NCBI RefSeq assembly: GCF_000495475.1
Contig: NZ_ASGZ01000013.1
Location: 1 to 64,000 of the forward strand
DNA from: Candidatus Halobonum tyrrellensis G22
GTDB lineage: Archaea; Halobacteriota; Halobacteria; Halobacteriales; Haloferacaceae
DNA: 64,000 nucleotides
Direction of reading: 5' to 3'
A program made the position numbers and the translations under genes. Positions 15,525 through 23,369 of this stretch are shown here, in pieces. The notes beneath the pieces were generated by a model. It ran no database searches. It was not told the origin of the DNA and was given only the letters and a program-made list of their open reading frames with translations. The number at the start of each line of letters is the position of its first letter. Positions within the stretch are counted from its first letter, which is position 1.

Positions 15525-16757
15525 TCAGCCCCCCGCTCCCGGCCCGGTCTCGGCCTCGGGTCCGGATCCGGACTCCGCACCCGCCGCCCCGGTCCCGGTG
15601 GCCGCGTCGCGTTCGTAGAGGTGGACGTCCGCGCCGTCCCACGCGACGGTGACCGCGTCGTCGACGTCGAACGAACCGGTCCGCACCTCCGCGGAGACCG
15701 GCCCCCACCGCTCGGTCTCGACGGCGTACAGCGAGTCGCTCCCCTGGTAGCTCCGGCTCCGCACCGTCCCCGGCGACGAGAACGTCCCCGCCACCCGGTC
15801 GGCGTCTGTGTCCGTACCGGCGTCCGCGTCGGTATCCGTGCCGGCGGCCACGGCCGCGTCGGCCTCGGTGTCGCCGGCCGGCGGCTCGGCGGTGACGCGC
15901 ACCAGATACGGCCGGACGCAGACGTCGACGGCGTCGCCCGCCGCCACGTCGGGCGAGCGCTCGCGCGGGACCCCGACCGGCCCGGAGCCGGCGTCGACCA
16001 CGACCCGGTCGGTCTCGACCGCCTCGACTCGCGCCTCGACGGCGTTGACGTCGCCGATGAAGTCCGCGACGAACTTGTTCGCGGGCGCCTCGTACAACTG
16101 TTCGACCGGGCCGACCTGCTGGATCCGGCCGTCGTCGAGCACGATCAGCCGGTCGGACACCGCGAGCGCCACCTCCTGGTCGTGGGTGACGTAGAGGAAC
16201 GTGGTGTTCGTCTCCGCTTGGATCCGCTGGAGTTCCCCCTGCATGTGCTGGCGGAGCTTGCGGTCCAGGCTGGAGAGCGGTTCGTCGAACAGCACGAGCG
16301 CCGGCTCGTTCACGAGCGCGCGCGCGAGCGCGACCCGCTGCTGTTCGCCGCCCGACAGTTCCGCGGGGTTGCGGTCGCCGTACCCCTCCAATCGCACCAT
16401 CTCAAGCATCCGCTCGGTCCGTTCGCGTCGCTCGTCGGCGGGGACGCCCCGCTGTTTGAGCCCGTAGCCGATGTTGTCGGCGACGGTGAGGTGGGGGAAC
16501 AGCGCGAGGTCCTGAAACACCATGTTGACGTCGCGCTCGAACGGCGGCGACCCGACCACGTCGTCGCCGGCGAGCCGTATCTCGCCGTCGGTGGGCTGTT
16601 CGAACCCCGCGACCATCCGGAGGACGGTCGACTTGCCCGACCCGCTGGGGCCGAGGATCGAGACGAACTCGCCGTCCTCGACGTCGAACCCCGCGTCGTC
16701 GACCGCGGTGAGGTCGCCGAACTCCTTGGTCAGACTGCGGACGCGAAGCAGCGACAT
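15525..16757 (-). CDS. ABC transporter ATP-binding protein, PotA type
   Basis: A 410-residue ATPase. Walker A is GPSGSGKST (36-44), the Q-loop is in MVFQDLALFPHLTV, the signature is LSGGEQQR, Walker B is ALVLFDEPLSSLD and the switch His is in YVTHD. The C-terminal TOBE region (from about residue 240) carries an acidic insert built on repeats of Thr-Asp-Thr-Asp-Ala-Asp around residue 310, probably a solvent-exposed loop. The protein powers the permeases encoded next. Only one base separates the binding-protein stop from its ATG, so the genes are cotranscribed. Confidence 0.93.
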   Translation of the reverse strand: MSLLRVRSLTKEFGDLTAVDDAGFDVEDGEFVSILGPSGSGKSTVLRMVAGFEQPTDGEIRLAGDDVVGSPPFERDVNMVFQDLALFPHLTVADNIGYGLKQRGVPADERRERTERMLEMVRLEGYGDRNPAELSGGEQQRVALARALVNEPALVLFDEPLSSLDRKLRQHMQGELQRIQAETNTTFLYVTHDQEVALAVSDRLIVLDDGRIQQVGPVEQLYEAPANKFVADFIGDVNAVEARVEAVETDRVVVDAGSGPVGVPRERSPDVAAGDAVDVCVRPYLVRVTAEPPAGDTEADAAVAAGTDTDADAGTDTDADRVAGTFSSPGTVRSRSYQGSDSLYAVETERWGPVSAEVRTGSFDVDDAVTVAWDGADVHLYERDAATGTGAAGAESGSGPEAETGPGAGG

Positions 16758-16758
16758 C

Positions 16759-17880
16759 CTACGCCGCCTTGACCGCGGTCCAGATCTCGTCGTACTGCGA
16801 CCGGACCTCGTCCGAGAGCGTGGCCGAGAAGACGAGGTTCCACTCGTCGGGCCAGTCGACGAACTCGGCGTCCTCCTCCGAGAGCTGGTCGGTGATGTCG
16901 ACCGCGGGCAGGTAGCCCATCGTCTCGAACAGCCGGGAGGCGTTCTCGGGCTGGCTGGCCCAGTTGGTGAACTGGAGGCTCGCCATCGGATTGGGCGCCC
17001 CCCGCGGGATGACGAACAGGTCGCTGGTGTACATCGCCCCCTCCTCGGGTGCGGTGTAGTGGACGGGCGCCCCCTCGCCGAACCGCGCGGTGTACGTCCG
17101 GCCCATCGTGAGCGGACCCGCGACCACGTCCTCGTTGACGAACAGGCTCATGCCCTGCTGGTAGTCGCCCCAGTAGGTGCGCAACAGCGGCTTCTGTTGG
17201 ATCAGCACCTCCCGGATCTCGTCGAAGTCGTCGGGGTCGATCGGGTCCTGGCCGGTGTACATCGCCGCTATCTGACACGAGACGGTGGCGTTGTCCCACA
17301 TGCACAGCTCCCCCTCGTGTTCGTCGTCCCAGAGGACGCCCCACGAGGTGGGTGCGGAGTCGAAGTACTCGTCGTTGTACGTCAGCGGGTACAACACCAA
17401 CGCCTCCGGGACGGCGTAGACGCTGCCGTCCTGCTGGTAGGAACTCGCCTGCTTGACCCGGTCGGTGATGTTCTCCCAGGCGGGCATCACGTCGACCGGG
17501 AGTTCGTGGAGGAAGTCGTTCTCGATCGAGCGTTCGACCCAGTTGGTCGTGGCGGCGATGTTGTCTATCTCGGAGTTGTCCGCCTCCAACTGCGAGTACC
17601 ACTGGTCGGGCGAGGAGTAGCCCGTGTTGCTCACGCTCACGTCGAACTCCTCCTCGAACGCCCCGCTGGCCCACTCGACCCAGCTGTCGTACCAGTTCCA
17701 CATGTTCAACTGCGAGCCGATGTCCTCGGGCGGCCACTCGGCGACGTCCATCGGGACGCGGTCGTCGCCGCCGCCACCGCCGCCGAGACAGCCCGCGGCC
17801 GACGCGGTGATCCCCGCCGCCGCGGCGCCTTCGAGGAACCGCCGGCGGTTCAACGCCGGCGGGTCGGACCGCTCACGCAT
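16759..17880 (-). CDS. ABC transporter substrate-binding lipoprotein, PotD type
   Basis: A 373-residue extracellular binding protein. The N-terminus has a Tat signal (NRRRFLEGAAAAGITASAAGC) that ends in a lipobox Cys, so it is exported folded and lipid-anchored outside the membrane, as is common in haloarchaea. The mature part resembles PotD/PotF (LNMWNWYDSWVEWASGAFEEEF, then YAVPEALVLYPLTYN). ATG 17880 is chosen because the Shine-Dalgarno-like GGTGA lies five bases upstream and the Tat motif sits at normal distance; ATG 17946 would lie above the predicted transcription start. First gene of the importer operon. Confidence 0.92.
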   Translation of the reverse strand: MRERSDPPALNRRRFLEGAAAAGITASAAGCLGGGGGGDDRVPMDVAEWPPEDIGSQLNMWNWYDSWVEWASGAFEEEFDVSVSNTGYSSPDQWYSQLEADNSEIDNIAATTNWVERSIENDFLHELPVDVMPAWENITDRVKQASSYQQDGSVYAVPEALVLYPLTYNDEYFDSAPTSWGVLWDDEHEGELCMWDNATVSCQIAAMYTGQDPIDPDDFDEIREVLIQQKPLLRTYWGDYQQGMSLFVNEDVVAGPLTMGRTYTARFGEGAPVHYTAPEEGAMYTSDLFVIPRGAPNPMASLQFTNWASQPENASRLFETMGYLPAVDITDQLSEEDAEFVDWPDEWNLVFSATLSDEVRSQYDEIWTAVKAA

Positions 17881-18137
17881 CCCGCTCACCCCGGAAGGGA
17901 CCCTCTCCCGTCCCGCGGTCGTGGTGATGTGCCATGCGATACTCACTCTAGGTGGGGGAGATAAGAGTGTCGGATGGGTTCCCGCCGCGGCGGCCGAACC
18001 GAACGCTCGACCCGCAGTTCCCGATCGGTTCGGCGCCGCGTTCGCCCGTCGGTAGACGTTCGGTCGGCGTTCGCGACGTCGACCGGAGGATTACCCCAAC
18101 ACCGACCCCTATGGTCCCCCCGGGGTGTAGTCGGGGT

Positions 18138-19307
18138 ATGACAGTCCGAGACGCGGACGCGTTCGACGAACCGGTCGGGAGCCGGCGGGTGCGCGGCATG
18201 AACGAGTCGGTCATCCGCGAGATGACCCGCGAGGCCCGCCGCCACGACGCGGTCAACCTCTCGCAGGGCATCCCCGACGAGGACGAGACCCCCGCGTCGG
18301 TCAAGCGCGCGGCGAAGGAGGCCATCGACACGTCGAGCCAGTACACCATCACGTGGGGGCTGCCCGAACTCCGCGAGGCGGTCGCCGAGCGGTACGCCGA
18401 CTGGAAGGGCGTCGCGTACGACCCCGAGACGGAGGTGACGGTGACCTGCGGCACCAGCGAGGCTATCATGTCGACGCTGCTGTCGCTGTGCGACCCCGGC
18501 GACGGCGTCGTCTACTTCGAGCCGACGTACGAGAGCTACATCCCCGGCGTCCAGTTCGCCGAGGGCCGGCCGCTCCCGCTGGACATCACCGACGGCCTCG
18601 CCGTCGAGGAGGAACCGCTCCGGGCGGCCGCACGCGACGCCTCCGTTCTGATCTTGAACCACCCCCAGAACCCCACGGGGAAGGTGTTCACGCCCGCCGA
18701 ACTCGACCTGATCGCCGACGTGGCCGTCGCGGAGGACCTGGTCGTGATCACCGACGAGATATACGAGCACATCGTCTACGCCGACCACTACCGCAGCCCC
18801 GTCACCGTCGACGGCCTCGCCGAGCGAACCGTCGTCTGTACGGGCATGTCGAAGACGTTCTCGGTCACGGGCTGGCGCGTCGGCTTCGCGCTCGCGCCCG
18901 AACCGCTGTCGGCGGAGCTCCGGAAGTTCCACGACTACACCAGCATCTGCGCGCCCACGCCGTTCCAGCGCGCGGGCGTCGAGGCGCTCTCGCTGCCCGA
19001 CGACTACTACGACGACCTCTCCGACTCGTACGAGCGGCGTCGCGAGCGGCTGTACGACGGGCTGCGCTCGGTGGGGCTCGACCCCGTGAAACCCGACGGC
19101 GCCTACTACATGCTGACCCGCTACCCGACCGACGAACCGGACACCGAGTTCACCCTGCGGCTGATCCGCGAGGCGGGCGTCGCCGCCGTCCCCGGGAGCA
19201 GTTTCTACACCGACGAGGGCGAGGACTGGGTCCGGTTCACCTTCTCGCGCAACCGCGACACCATCGACGAGGCGCTCACCCGCCTCGACGAGAACCGCTT
19301 CTGGTAG
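18138..19307 (+). CDS. PLP-dependent class I/II aminotransferase
   Basis: A 389-residue fold-type I aminotransferase. The PLP lysine lies in GMSKTFSVTGWRVGF, preceded by NHPQNPTGKVF (phosphate and substrate contacts) and TDEIYEHIVY, with the C-terminal Arg in FTFSRN binding the substrate carboxylate. It resembles aspartate/aromatic aminotransferases of the AspC-like archaeal group; exact substrate unknown. The gene diverges from the importer operon, which might hint at joint use of amino compounds. ATG 18138 is the first start consistent with the family; residues before it look non-coding. Confidence 0.9.
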   Translation: MTVRDADAFDEPVGSRRVRGMNESVIREMTREARRHDAVNLSQGIPDEDETPASVKRAAKEAIDTSSQYTITWGLPELREAVAERYADWKGVAYDPETEVTVTCGTSEAIMSTLLSLCDPGDGVVYFEPTYESYIPGVQFAEGRPLPLDITDGLAVEEEPLRAAARDASVLILNHPQNPTGKVFTPAELDLIADVAVAEDLVVITDEIYEHIVYADHYRSPVTVDGLAERTVVCTGMSKTFSVTGWRVGFALAPEPLSAELRKFHDYTSICAPTPFQRAGVEALSLPDDYYDDLSDSYERRRERLYDGLRSVGLDPVKPDGAYYMLTRYPTDEPDTEFTLRLIREAGVAAVPGSSFYTDEGEDWVRFTFSRNRDTIDEALTRLDENRFW

Positions 19308-19346
19308 CTGACGCGGCGACGGCCCGACGCCGGAGACGACGCGGCG

Positions 19347-20621
19347 TCACGACAGCAGTCGCCGGGCGGCGTCCGCGACGACGCCGCCCGCCGTCGACAC
19401 CTCCGGCCACGCGATGCTCTCGTTGGGGAAGTGCGCCTCGTCGATGTCGCCCGGGCCGAAGAGGACGGTCGGTATCCCGGCGTGGATGTAGTGCCGGGAG
19501 TCCGCGCCGTACGTCTCGCCGACCGGTTCCCCCTCGACCCCCGCGGCGGCCATCGCCTCGCGGAGCGCCCCCACGACCGCCGCGTCGGGGTCGGTCTCGC
19601 CGGGCGTGAACTGGATGGCGGTCCGCTCGAACGTCGGCGGGTGCGCCGAGAGCCACTCGCTGTCGGCGACCACCTCGGCCAACCGCTCGTCGTACTCCGC
19701 CTCCACCTCCTCGAGCGTCTCGCCCGGCGCGACCCCGATCCGCACGTCCGCGTCGAGCGACGCGGGCACCGACGAGGGCCACGACCCCGCGCGGACCACG
19801 CCCACGTTGACCGGCCACGGCGAGTCGAACCGCTCGTACAGCGGGTGGCGGACCCGTTCCGCTCGTTCGGCCTCCAGTCGCTCGAACGCCCGTCGAATCC
19901 GCTCGAAGTGCGGGAGGACGGACTCGCCGTTCCACCGGCGCGCGGCGTGCGCCGACCGGCCGTCGACGTGGAGCCGCTTCATCACGCTCCCCTCGGTGGC
20001 GACCACGGGGGTCAGCCCCGTCGGCTCGGCGACCAGCGCGGCGTCGCGGTCGAACGGGTACGGGTTGTCGAGCGCCGCCGTCGCGGCGCCGACGCCGCCC
20101 TCCTCCTCGCCGACGACGCTCTCGACTACCACCCGACCGTCCAGGCCCGACGCCTCGCCCGCCTCGGCCGCGTCCATCAGCAGTCTAGCGGCGAAGACGC
20201 ACGCGCTCAGCCCGGCTTTCATGTCCGCCGCGCCCCGAGCGGTCAGCGTCTCCTCGCCGTCTTCCTCGCCCCACACTGGGTCGAACGGGTCGGTCTCCCA
20301 CAGCGTCTCGTCGGCGGGCACCACGTCGACGTGGCCGTTCAGTACGACCGTCGGCCCGGCGTCGGGGTCGCCGAACTCGACGGCGCCCGCGACGCTCGGC
20401 CGATCTTCGACCTGTATCTCCGCGGGGTCGTCGGGGAACTCGGGGTGGACCGCGAGCGCCTCGGCGTCGGCGGCCCACTCGTACGTCTCGAAGCCGAACG
20501 CCTCGAACCGTTCGCGGAGCCACTCCTGGGCGGCGAGTTCCCCCCCGCCGGTGGTGTCGAACTCGATCAGCGACTCCACGAACGTCCGCAACTCCTCGTC
20601 GTACTCGGAGAACTCGGGCAT
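19347..20621 (-). CDS. M20 family metallopeptidase/deacylase (ArgE/DapE type)
   Basis: A 424-residue zinc-dependent amidohydrolase. Metal and catalytic residues are visible in LNGHVDVVP, ARGAADMKAG (bridging Asp), VVGEEEGG (catalytic and metal Glu), VAEPTG and the C-terminal YGADSRHYIHAGIPTVLFGPG, where the last His ligand follows as AHFPNE. The central dimerisation domain starts near KRLHVDGRSAHAA. The family includes acetylornithine deacetylase, succinyl-diaminopimelate desuccinylase and aminoacylases; the substrate cannot be assigned. It converges with the aminotransferase gene, with only 39 bases between the stops. Confidence 0.9.
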   Translation of the reverse strand: MPEFSEYDEELRTFVESLIEFDTTGGGELAAQEWLRERFEAFGFETYEWAADAEALAVHPEFPDDPAEIQVEDRPSVAGAVEFGDPDAGPTVVLNGHVDVVPADETLWETDPFDPVWGEEDGEETLTARGAADMKAGLSACVFAARLLMDAAEAGEASGLDGRVVVESVVGEEEGGVGAATAALDNPYPFDRDAALVAEPTGLTPVVATEGSVMKRLHVDGRSAHAARRWNGESVLPHFERIRRAFERLEAERAERVRHPLYERFDSPWPVNVGVVRAGSWPSSVPASLDADVRIGVAPGETLEEVEAEYDERLAEVVADSEWLSAHPPTFERTAIQFTPGETDPDAAVVGALREAMAAAGVEGEPVGETYGADSRHYIHAGIPTVLFGPGDIDEAHFPNESIAWPEVSTAGGVVADAARRLLS

Positions 20622-20694
20622 CTATCGCGTTGTTGCTCCGAGAATCGACACAAAAACGTGTCGGTGGCGGCGGCCGAACGGGAGGAGTCGGTCT

Positions 20695-22032
20695 CTACTC
20701 CCGCTCCTCCGGCGGTTCGTCGGTGTCCGTCTCGTGGATCCGCACCGTCACGATTCGGGCCCCCTCGACGCTCGTCACCTCGGCGACGTGACCGGTGATT
20801 TCGACGCTGTCACCGACTTCCGGCGTGCGGTTGAGTCGTTCGAGCACCAGTCCGCCGATGGTCTCTACCTCATCGCTCTCGAAGCCCGCACCGAGAGCGT
20901 CGTTGAGTCTCGACAACGGAACCCCTCCGTCGACGTCGTACCCCCCGTCGTCGCGCGGGCGAATCGAGGGTTCGCGCTCGTCGAGGTCGAACTCGTCTCG
21001 GAGGTCCCCGACGAGGGCCTCGACGATGTCTTCGACCGTCGCCATCCCCTCGAACGCTCCCCACTCGTCGATGACCGCGGCCACCTGTTGGCGGTCCTCC
21101 CTGAACTGCCGCAGGAGGTCGCCGATCGTCATCGTCTCCGGGACGACGAGAATCTCGCGGGCGACGTCGCCGACTACCTCGGCGTCCCCGTCGCCCACCT
21201 CCGCTCGCAACACGTCCTTGACGTCGACGAATCCGACGACTTGGTCCCCGTCGTCGGCGTCGAGAACCGGGTAGCGCGTGTGGCCCGCCTCGAAGACGAT
21301 GGACTCGAGCTCCGACAGCGCGGCGTCCTCCGGAACGCTCACCACGTCCGGTCGCGGAACCATGACCTCCCGCACCACGATATCGTCGAGATCGAACACG
21401 CGCTCGATCATCTTCACCTCGGCCACGTCGATGTCTCCCTCTTCGCCGGATCGAGCGAGTACCCGGAGGAGTTCCCGTTCGCCGAGCGTCTCGTCCGACT
21501 CGGAGGCGGACGGCACGCCGAGCGACCGCGTGAACGCGTTTGCCGCCCCGTTGAAGACGACGATCCCCGGATAGAGGAGGTAGTAGAAGAGTTTCATCGG
21601 CGGAGCGAGGAACAGCGAGAGTCGCTCGGTCTGGGCGATCGCGAGCGTCTTCGGCGCGAGTTCGCCGAAGACGACGTGGAGGAACGTGATGATACCGAAG
21701 CCGATAGCGAAGGCGACGAGGTGGAGCGTCGTCTCGGGGAGAATCGGAGCCAGTACGGGTTCTATGAGCGCCGCCACGGCGGGTTCGCCGACCCACCCCA
21801 GCCCCAGCGACGCGATGGTGATGCCGAGCTGCGTCGTCGCGAGGTAGTTGTCGAGGTTCGTCATCACCCCCTGGAGCGCCCCCGAGCCGGGTCGCCCCTC
21901 CGCGGCGAGCTGTTCGACCGACGTTCCCCGGATCCGGACGAACGCGAACTCCGAAGCGACGAAAAAGCCGTTCAGAACCACGAGAAACAGCGCGACGACG
22001 ACCTGTCCCACCGAGAGCGCGACGTCTACCAT
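20695..22032 (-). CDS. CNNM/CorC (HlyC/CorC) family transporter
   Basis: A 445-residue protein. Residues about 1-190 are the DUF21/CNNM membrane domain with the conserved LNGFFVASEFAFVRIR helix and further spans (LGITIASLGLGWVGEPAVAALI). Next comes a CBS-domain pair (VMVPRPDVVSVPED ... VVPETMTIGDLLRQFRED) and a C-terminal CorC_HlyC domain. The family exports or senses magnesium and other divalent ions. ATG 22032 is the only start before the first span; upstream residues in frame have shadow composition. A TATA-like ATTTAGA occurs about 75 bases upstream, so the transcript may have a leader. Confidence 0.9.
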   Translation of the reverse strand: MVDVALSVGQVVVALFLVVLNGFFVASEFAFVRIRGTSVEQLAAEGRPGSGALQGVMTNLDNYLATTQLGITIASLGLGWVGEPAVAALIEPVLAPILPETTLHLVAFAIGFGIITFLHVVFGELAPKTLAIAQTERLSLFLAPPMKLFYYLLYPGIVVFNGAANAFTRSLGVPSASESDETLGERELLRVLARSGEEGDIDVAEVKMIERVFDLDDIVVREVMVPRPDVVSVPEDAALSELESIVFEAGHTRYPVLDADDGDQVVGFVDVKDVLRAEVGDGDAEVVGDVAREILVVPETMTIGDLLRQFREDRQQVAAVIDEWGAFEGMATVEDIVEALVGDLRDEFDLDEREPSIRPRDDGGYDVDGGVPLSRLNDALGAGFESDEVETIGGLVLERLNRTPEVGDSVEITGHVAEVTSVEGARIVTVRIHETDTDEPPEERE

Positions 22033-22198
22033 CGGCGCTCCCGAGACGTGCCGTCGTTCGCTCGTAGCGTGTTCACACCGGTTCCTCTCGTTCCATCTAC
22101 TAAAACCATCTAAATACGCCGCGGACGGTGGCCCGCCGTCGTCGGCGAAGCGGAGAAGAACGCGTACGAGATACGTTCCACGCCGTCCAGCCGATGCG

Positions 22199-22280
22199 GG
22201 CTCGTCGCGTCCGCTCACTCCGTTCGCTCCGCTCCTCGCGGTGGCGGCGTCAGAAGTGGGCTCGGGCGGAGTCGAACCAC
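22199..22280 (-). repeat. distal copy of tRNA-Val 3' end plus flank (82 bases)
   Basis: These 82 bases match 22463-22544 with three mismatches. The right-hand 24 bases equal the 3' end of tRNA-Val (acceptor, T-stem, T-loop), and the left 58 bases equal the sequence just beyond the tRNA 3' end. The offset is 264 bases. It is not a functional tRNA because the anticodon and D arms are missing. Confidence 0.85.
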
Positions 22281-22370
22281 GCCGACGTCGCTCGCTGGCA
22301 CTCGCTCGTCGTCTACTTCGACGCCGCCTCGCGGGACGTCTCGGCCCTCGCTACCGCTCGGGCACTCGAC

Positions 22371-22393
22371 TGGGCTCGGGCGGAGTCGAACCG
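22371..22393 (-). repeat. middle copy of the tRNA-Val 3' end
   Basis: Twenty-three bases starting TGGGCTCGGGCGG equal the tRNA-Val 3' end (22521-22543) except for the last base, without the extra flank found in the distal copy. Together with the other copy it makes three tRNA-Val 3' ends within 290 bases. Confidence 0.8.
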
Positions 22394-22462
22394 CGGTCGT
22401 TCCGCTCGCGCTGCTCGCTCCACTCCCTGATTCGACTCCGCTAACGCCACGCAGACGCCACC

Positions 22463-22544
22463 GGCTCGTCGCGTCCGCTCACTCCGTTCGCTTCGCTCCT
22501 CGCAGTGGTGGCGTCAGAAGTGGGCTCGGGCGGAGTCGAACCAC
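22463..22544 (-). repeat. proximal copy: tRNA-Val 3' end with its flank
   Basis: This is the partner of 22199-22280. It overlaps the genuine tRNA-Val 3' end and extends 58 bases beyond it. The outer part contains CTCACTCCGTTCG, also found beside tRNA-Phe. Confidence 0.8.
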
Positions 22545-22593
22545 CGATCTCTTCCTTGTAAGGGAAGCGTCATAACCACTAGACCACGAGCCC
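22521..22593 (-). tRNA. tRNA-Val (TAC)
   Basis: On the minus strand the acceptor GGGCTCG pairs with CGAGCCC, the anticodon stem CTTCC pairs with GGAAG around CTTACAA (anticodon TAC, read UAC), the T arm contains GGTTCGACTCC, and the discriminator is A. CCA is not encoded and no intron is seen. A TATA-like CGTTATTCG lies 25-33 bases upstream (22618-22626). Confidence 0.96.
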
Positions 22594-22748
22594 GCACCCG
22601 TTCGAACCCGCCGCGGTCGAATAACGCTTTTCGTTCCGACCCGGCGCTCGGGGGTCGCGTCGCCCCGCGTTCGCGCCGGGACCCCATCCGGTCGGCCTCT
22701 CCTCGCCCGCTCCGACACGCTTTCGGTGACGGACGGCCTCGTACGGTC

Positions 22749-23258
22749 GTGAACGTACGCGACGTAGCGGTGTCGGTGCTCGCCGTCGCTCTCGTGTTGG
22801 CGGGCGTGTACGCCGTCGCCCCGGGCGCCGTCGGGTCGGCGGTCCCCGGTCTCGGCGGGGGCGGCGACTACGACCGCACCACCGTCGCCGTCCGCGACGA
22901 GAACGGGTCGTCGCTGGCGACGGTCGAGGTCCGTATCGCCGACACGCGCGCCAAGCGGTACACCGGTCTCTCGGACACCGAGTCGCTCGCCGACGGCGAG
23001 GGGATGCTGTTCGTCCACCCGAACGGCGGCCGCCACGCGTACGTGATGCGCCGGATGGAGTTCCCGCTCGACATCGTGTTCGCGTCCGCGAACGGCACCG
23101 TCACCCGCATCCACCACGCCGAACTCCCGCCCGAGGGCGCCGACAGCCTGCGGCGCTACCCGGGCGAGGGGCGGTACGTCCTGGAGGTGCCGTACGGCTA
23201 CGCGAATCGGACGGGGATCGACGTGGGCGACCGACTGGTGGTCGGCGGCGATTACTGA
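22749..23258 (+). CDS. DUF192 family protein, membrane-anchored or secreted
   Basis: A 169-residue protein. The N-terminal hydrophobic segment (VAVSVLAVALVLAGVYAVA) is a signal or anchor, and a short Gly spacer follows. The DUF192 domain has VEVRIADTRAKRYTGLSDTESLADGEGMLFV, then MRRMEFPLDIVFASANGTVTRIHH and LEVPYGYANRTGIDVGDRL. DUF192 proteins are small extracytoplasmic beta-barrel-like domains of unknown function. The start is a GTG at 22749; no in-frame ATG lies before the hydrophobic segment. Confidence 0.88.
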   Translation: MNVRDVAVSVLAVALVLAGVYAVAPGAVGSAVPGLGGGGDYDRTTVAVRDENGSSLATVEVRIADTRAKRYTGLSDTESLADGEGMLFVHPNGGRHAYVMRRMEFPLDIVFASANGTVTRIHHAELPPEGADSLRRYPGEGRYVLEVPYGYANRTGIDVGDRLVVGGDY

Positions 23259-23337
23259 CGCTCGGGGGCGCGACGCGAACCGACGCGGAGCCGGCGGGAA
23301 CCCCCGCGAACCGGCGTGTTTCGATTCGAAGGGAACC

Positions 23338-23344
23338 CTTTAGG
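23338..23344 (+). promoter_or_regulatory. TATA box of the ABC exporter gene
   Basis: CTTTAGG lies 26-32 bases before ATG 23370, with no Shine-Dalgarno between, supporting a leaderless start. Confidence 0.5.
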
Positions 23345-23369
23345 GCGACCGTCTCGTGTCCTCTGCTCA

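Noticed and set aside
22033-22520. Possible gene in the 488-base gap before tRNA-Val
   Set aside because: Open frames there are formed by the tRNA-derived repeats and the CTCACTCCGTTCG-type motifs; no acidic haloarchaeal protein pattern and no promoter-start pair apart from the CNNM promoter.
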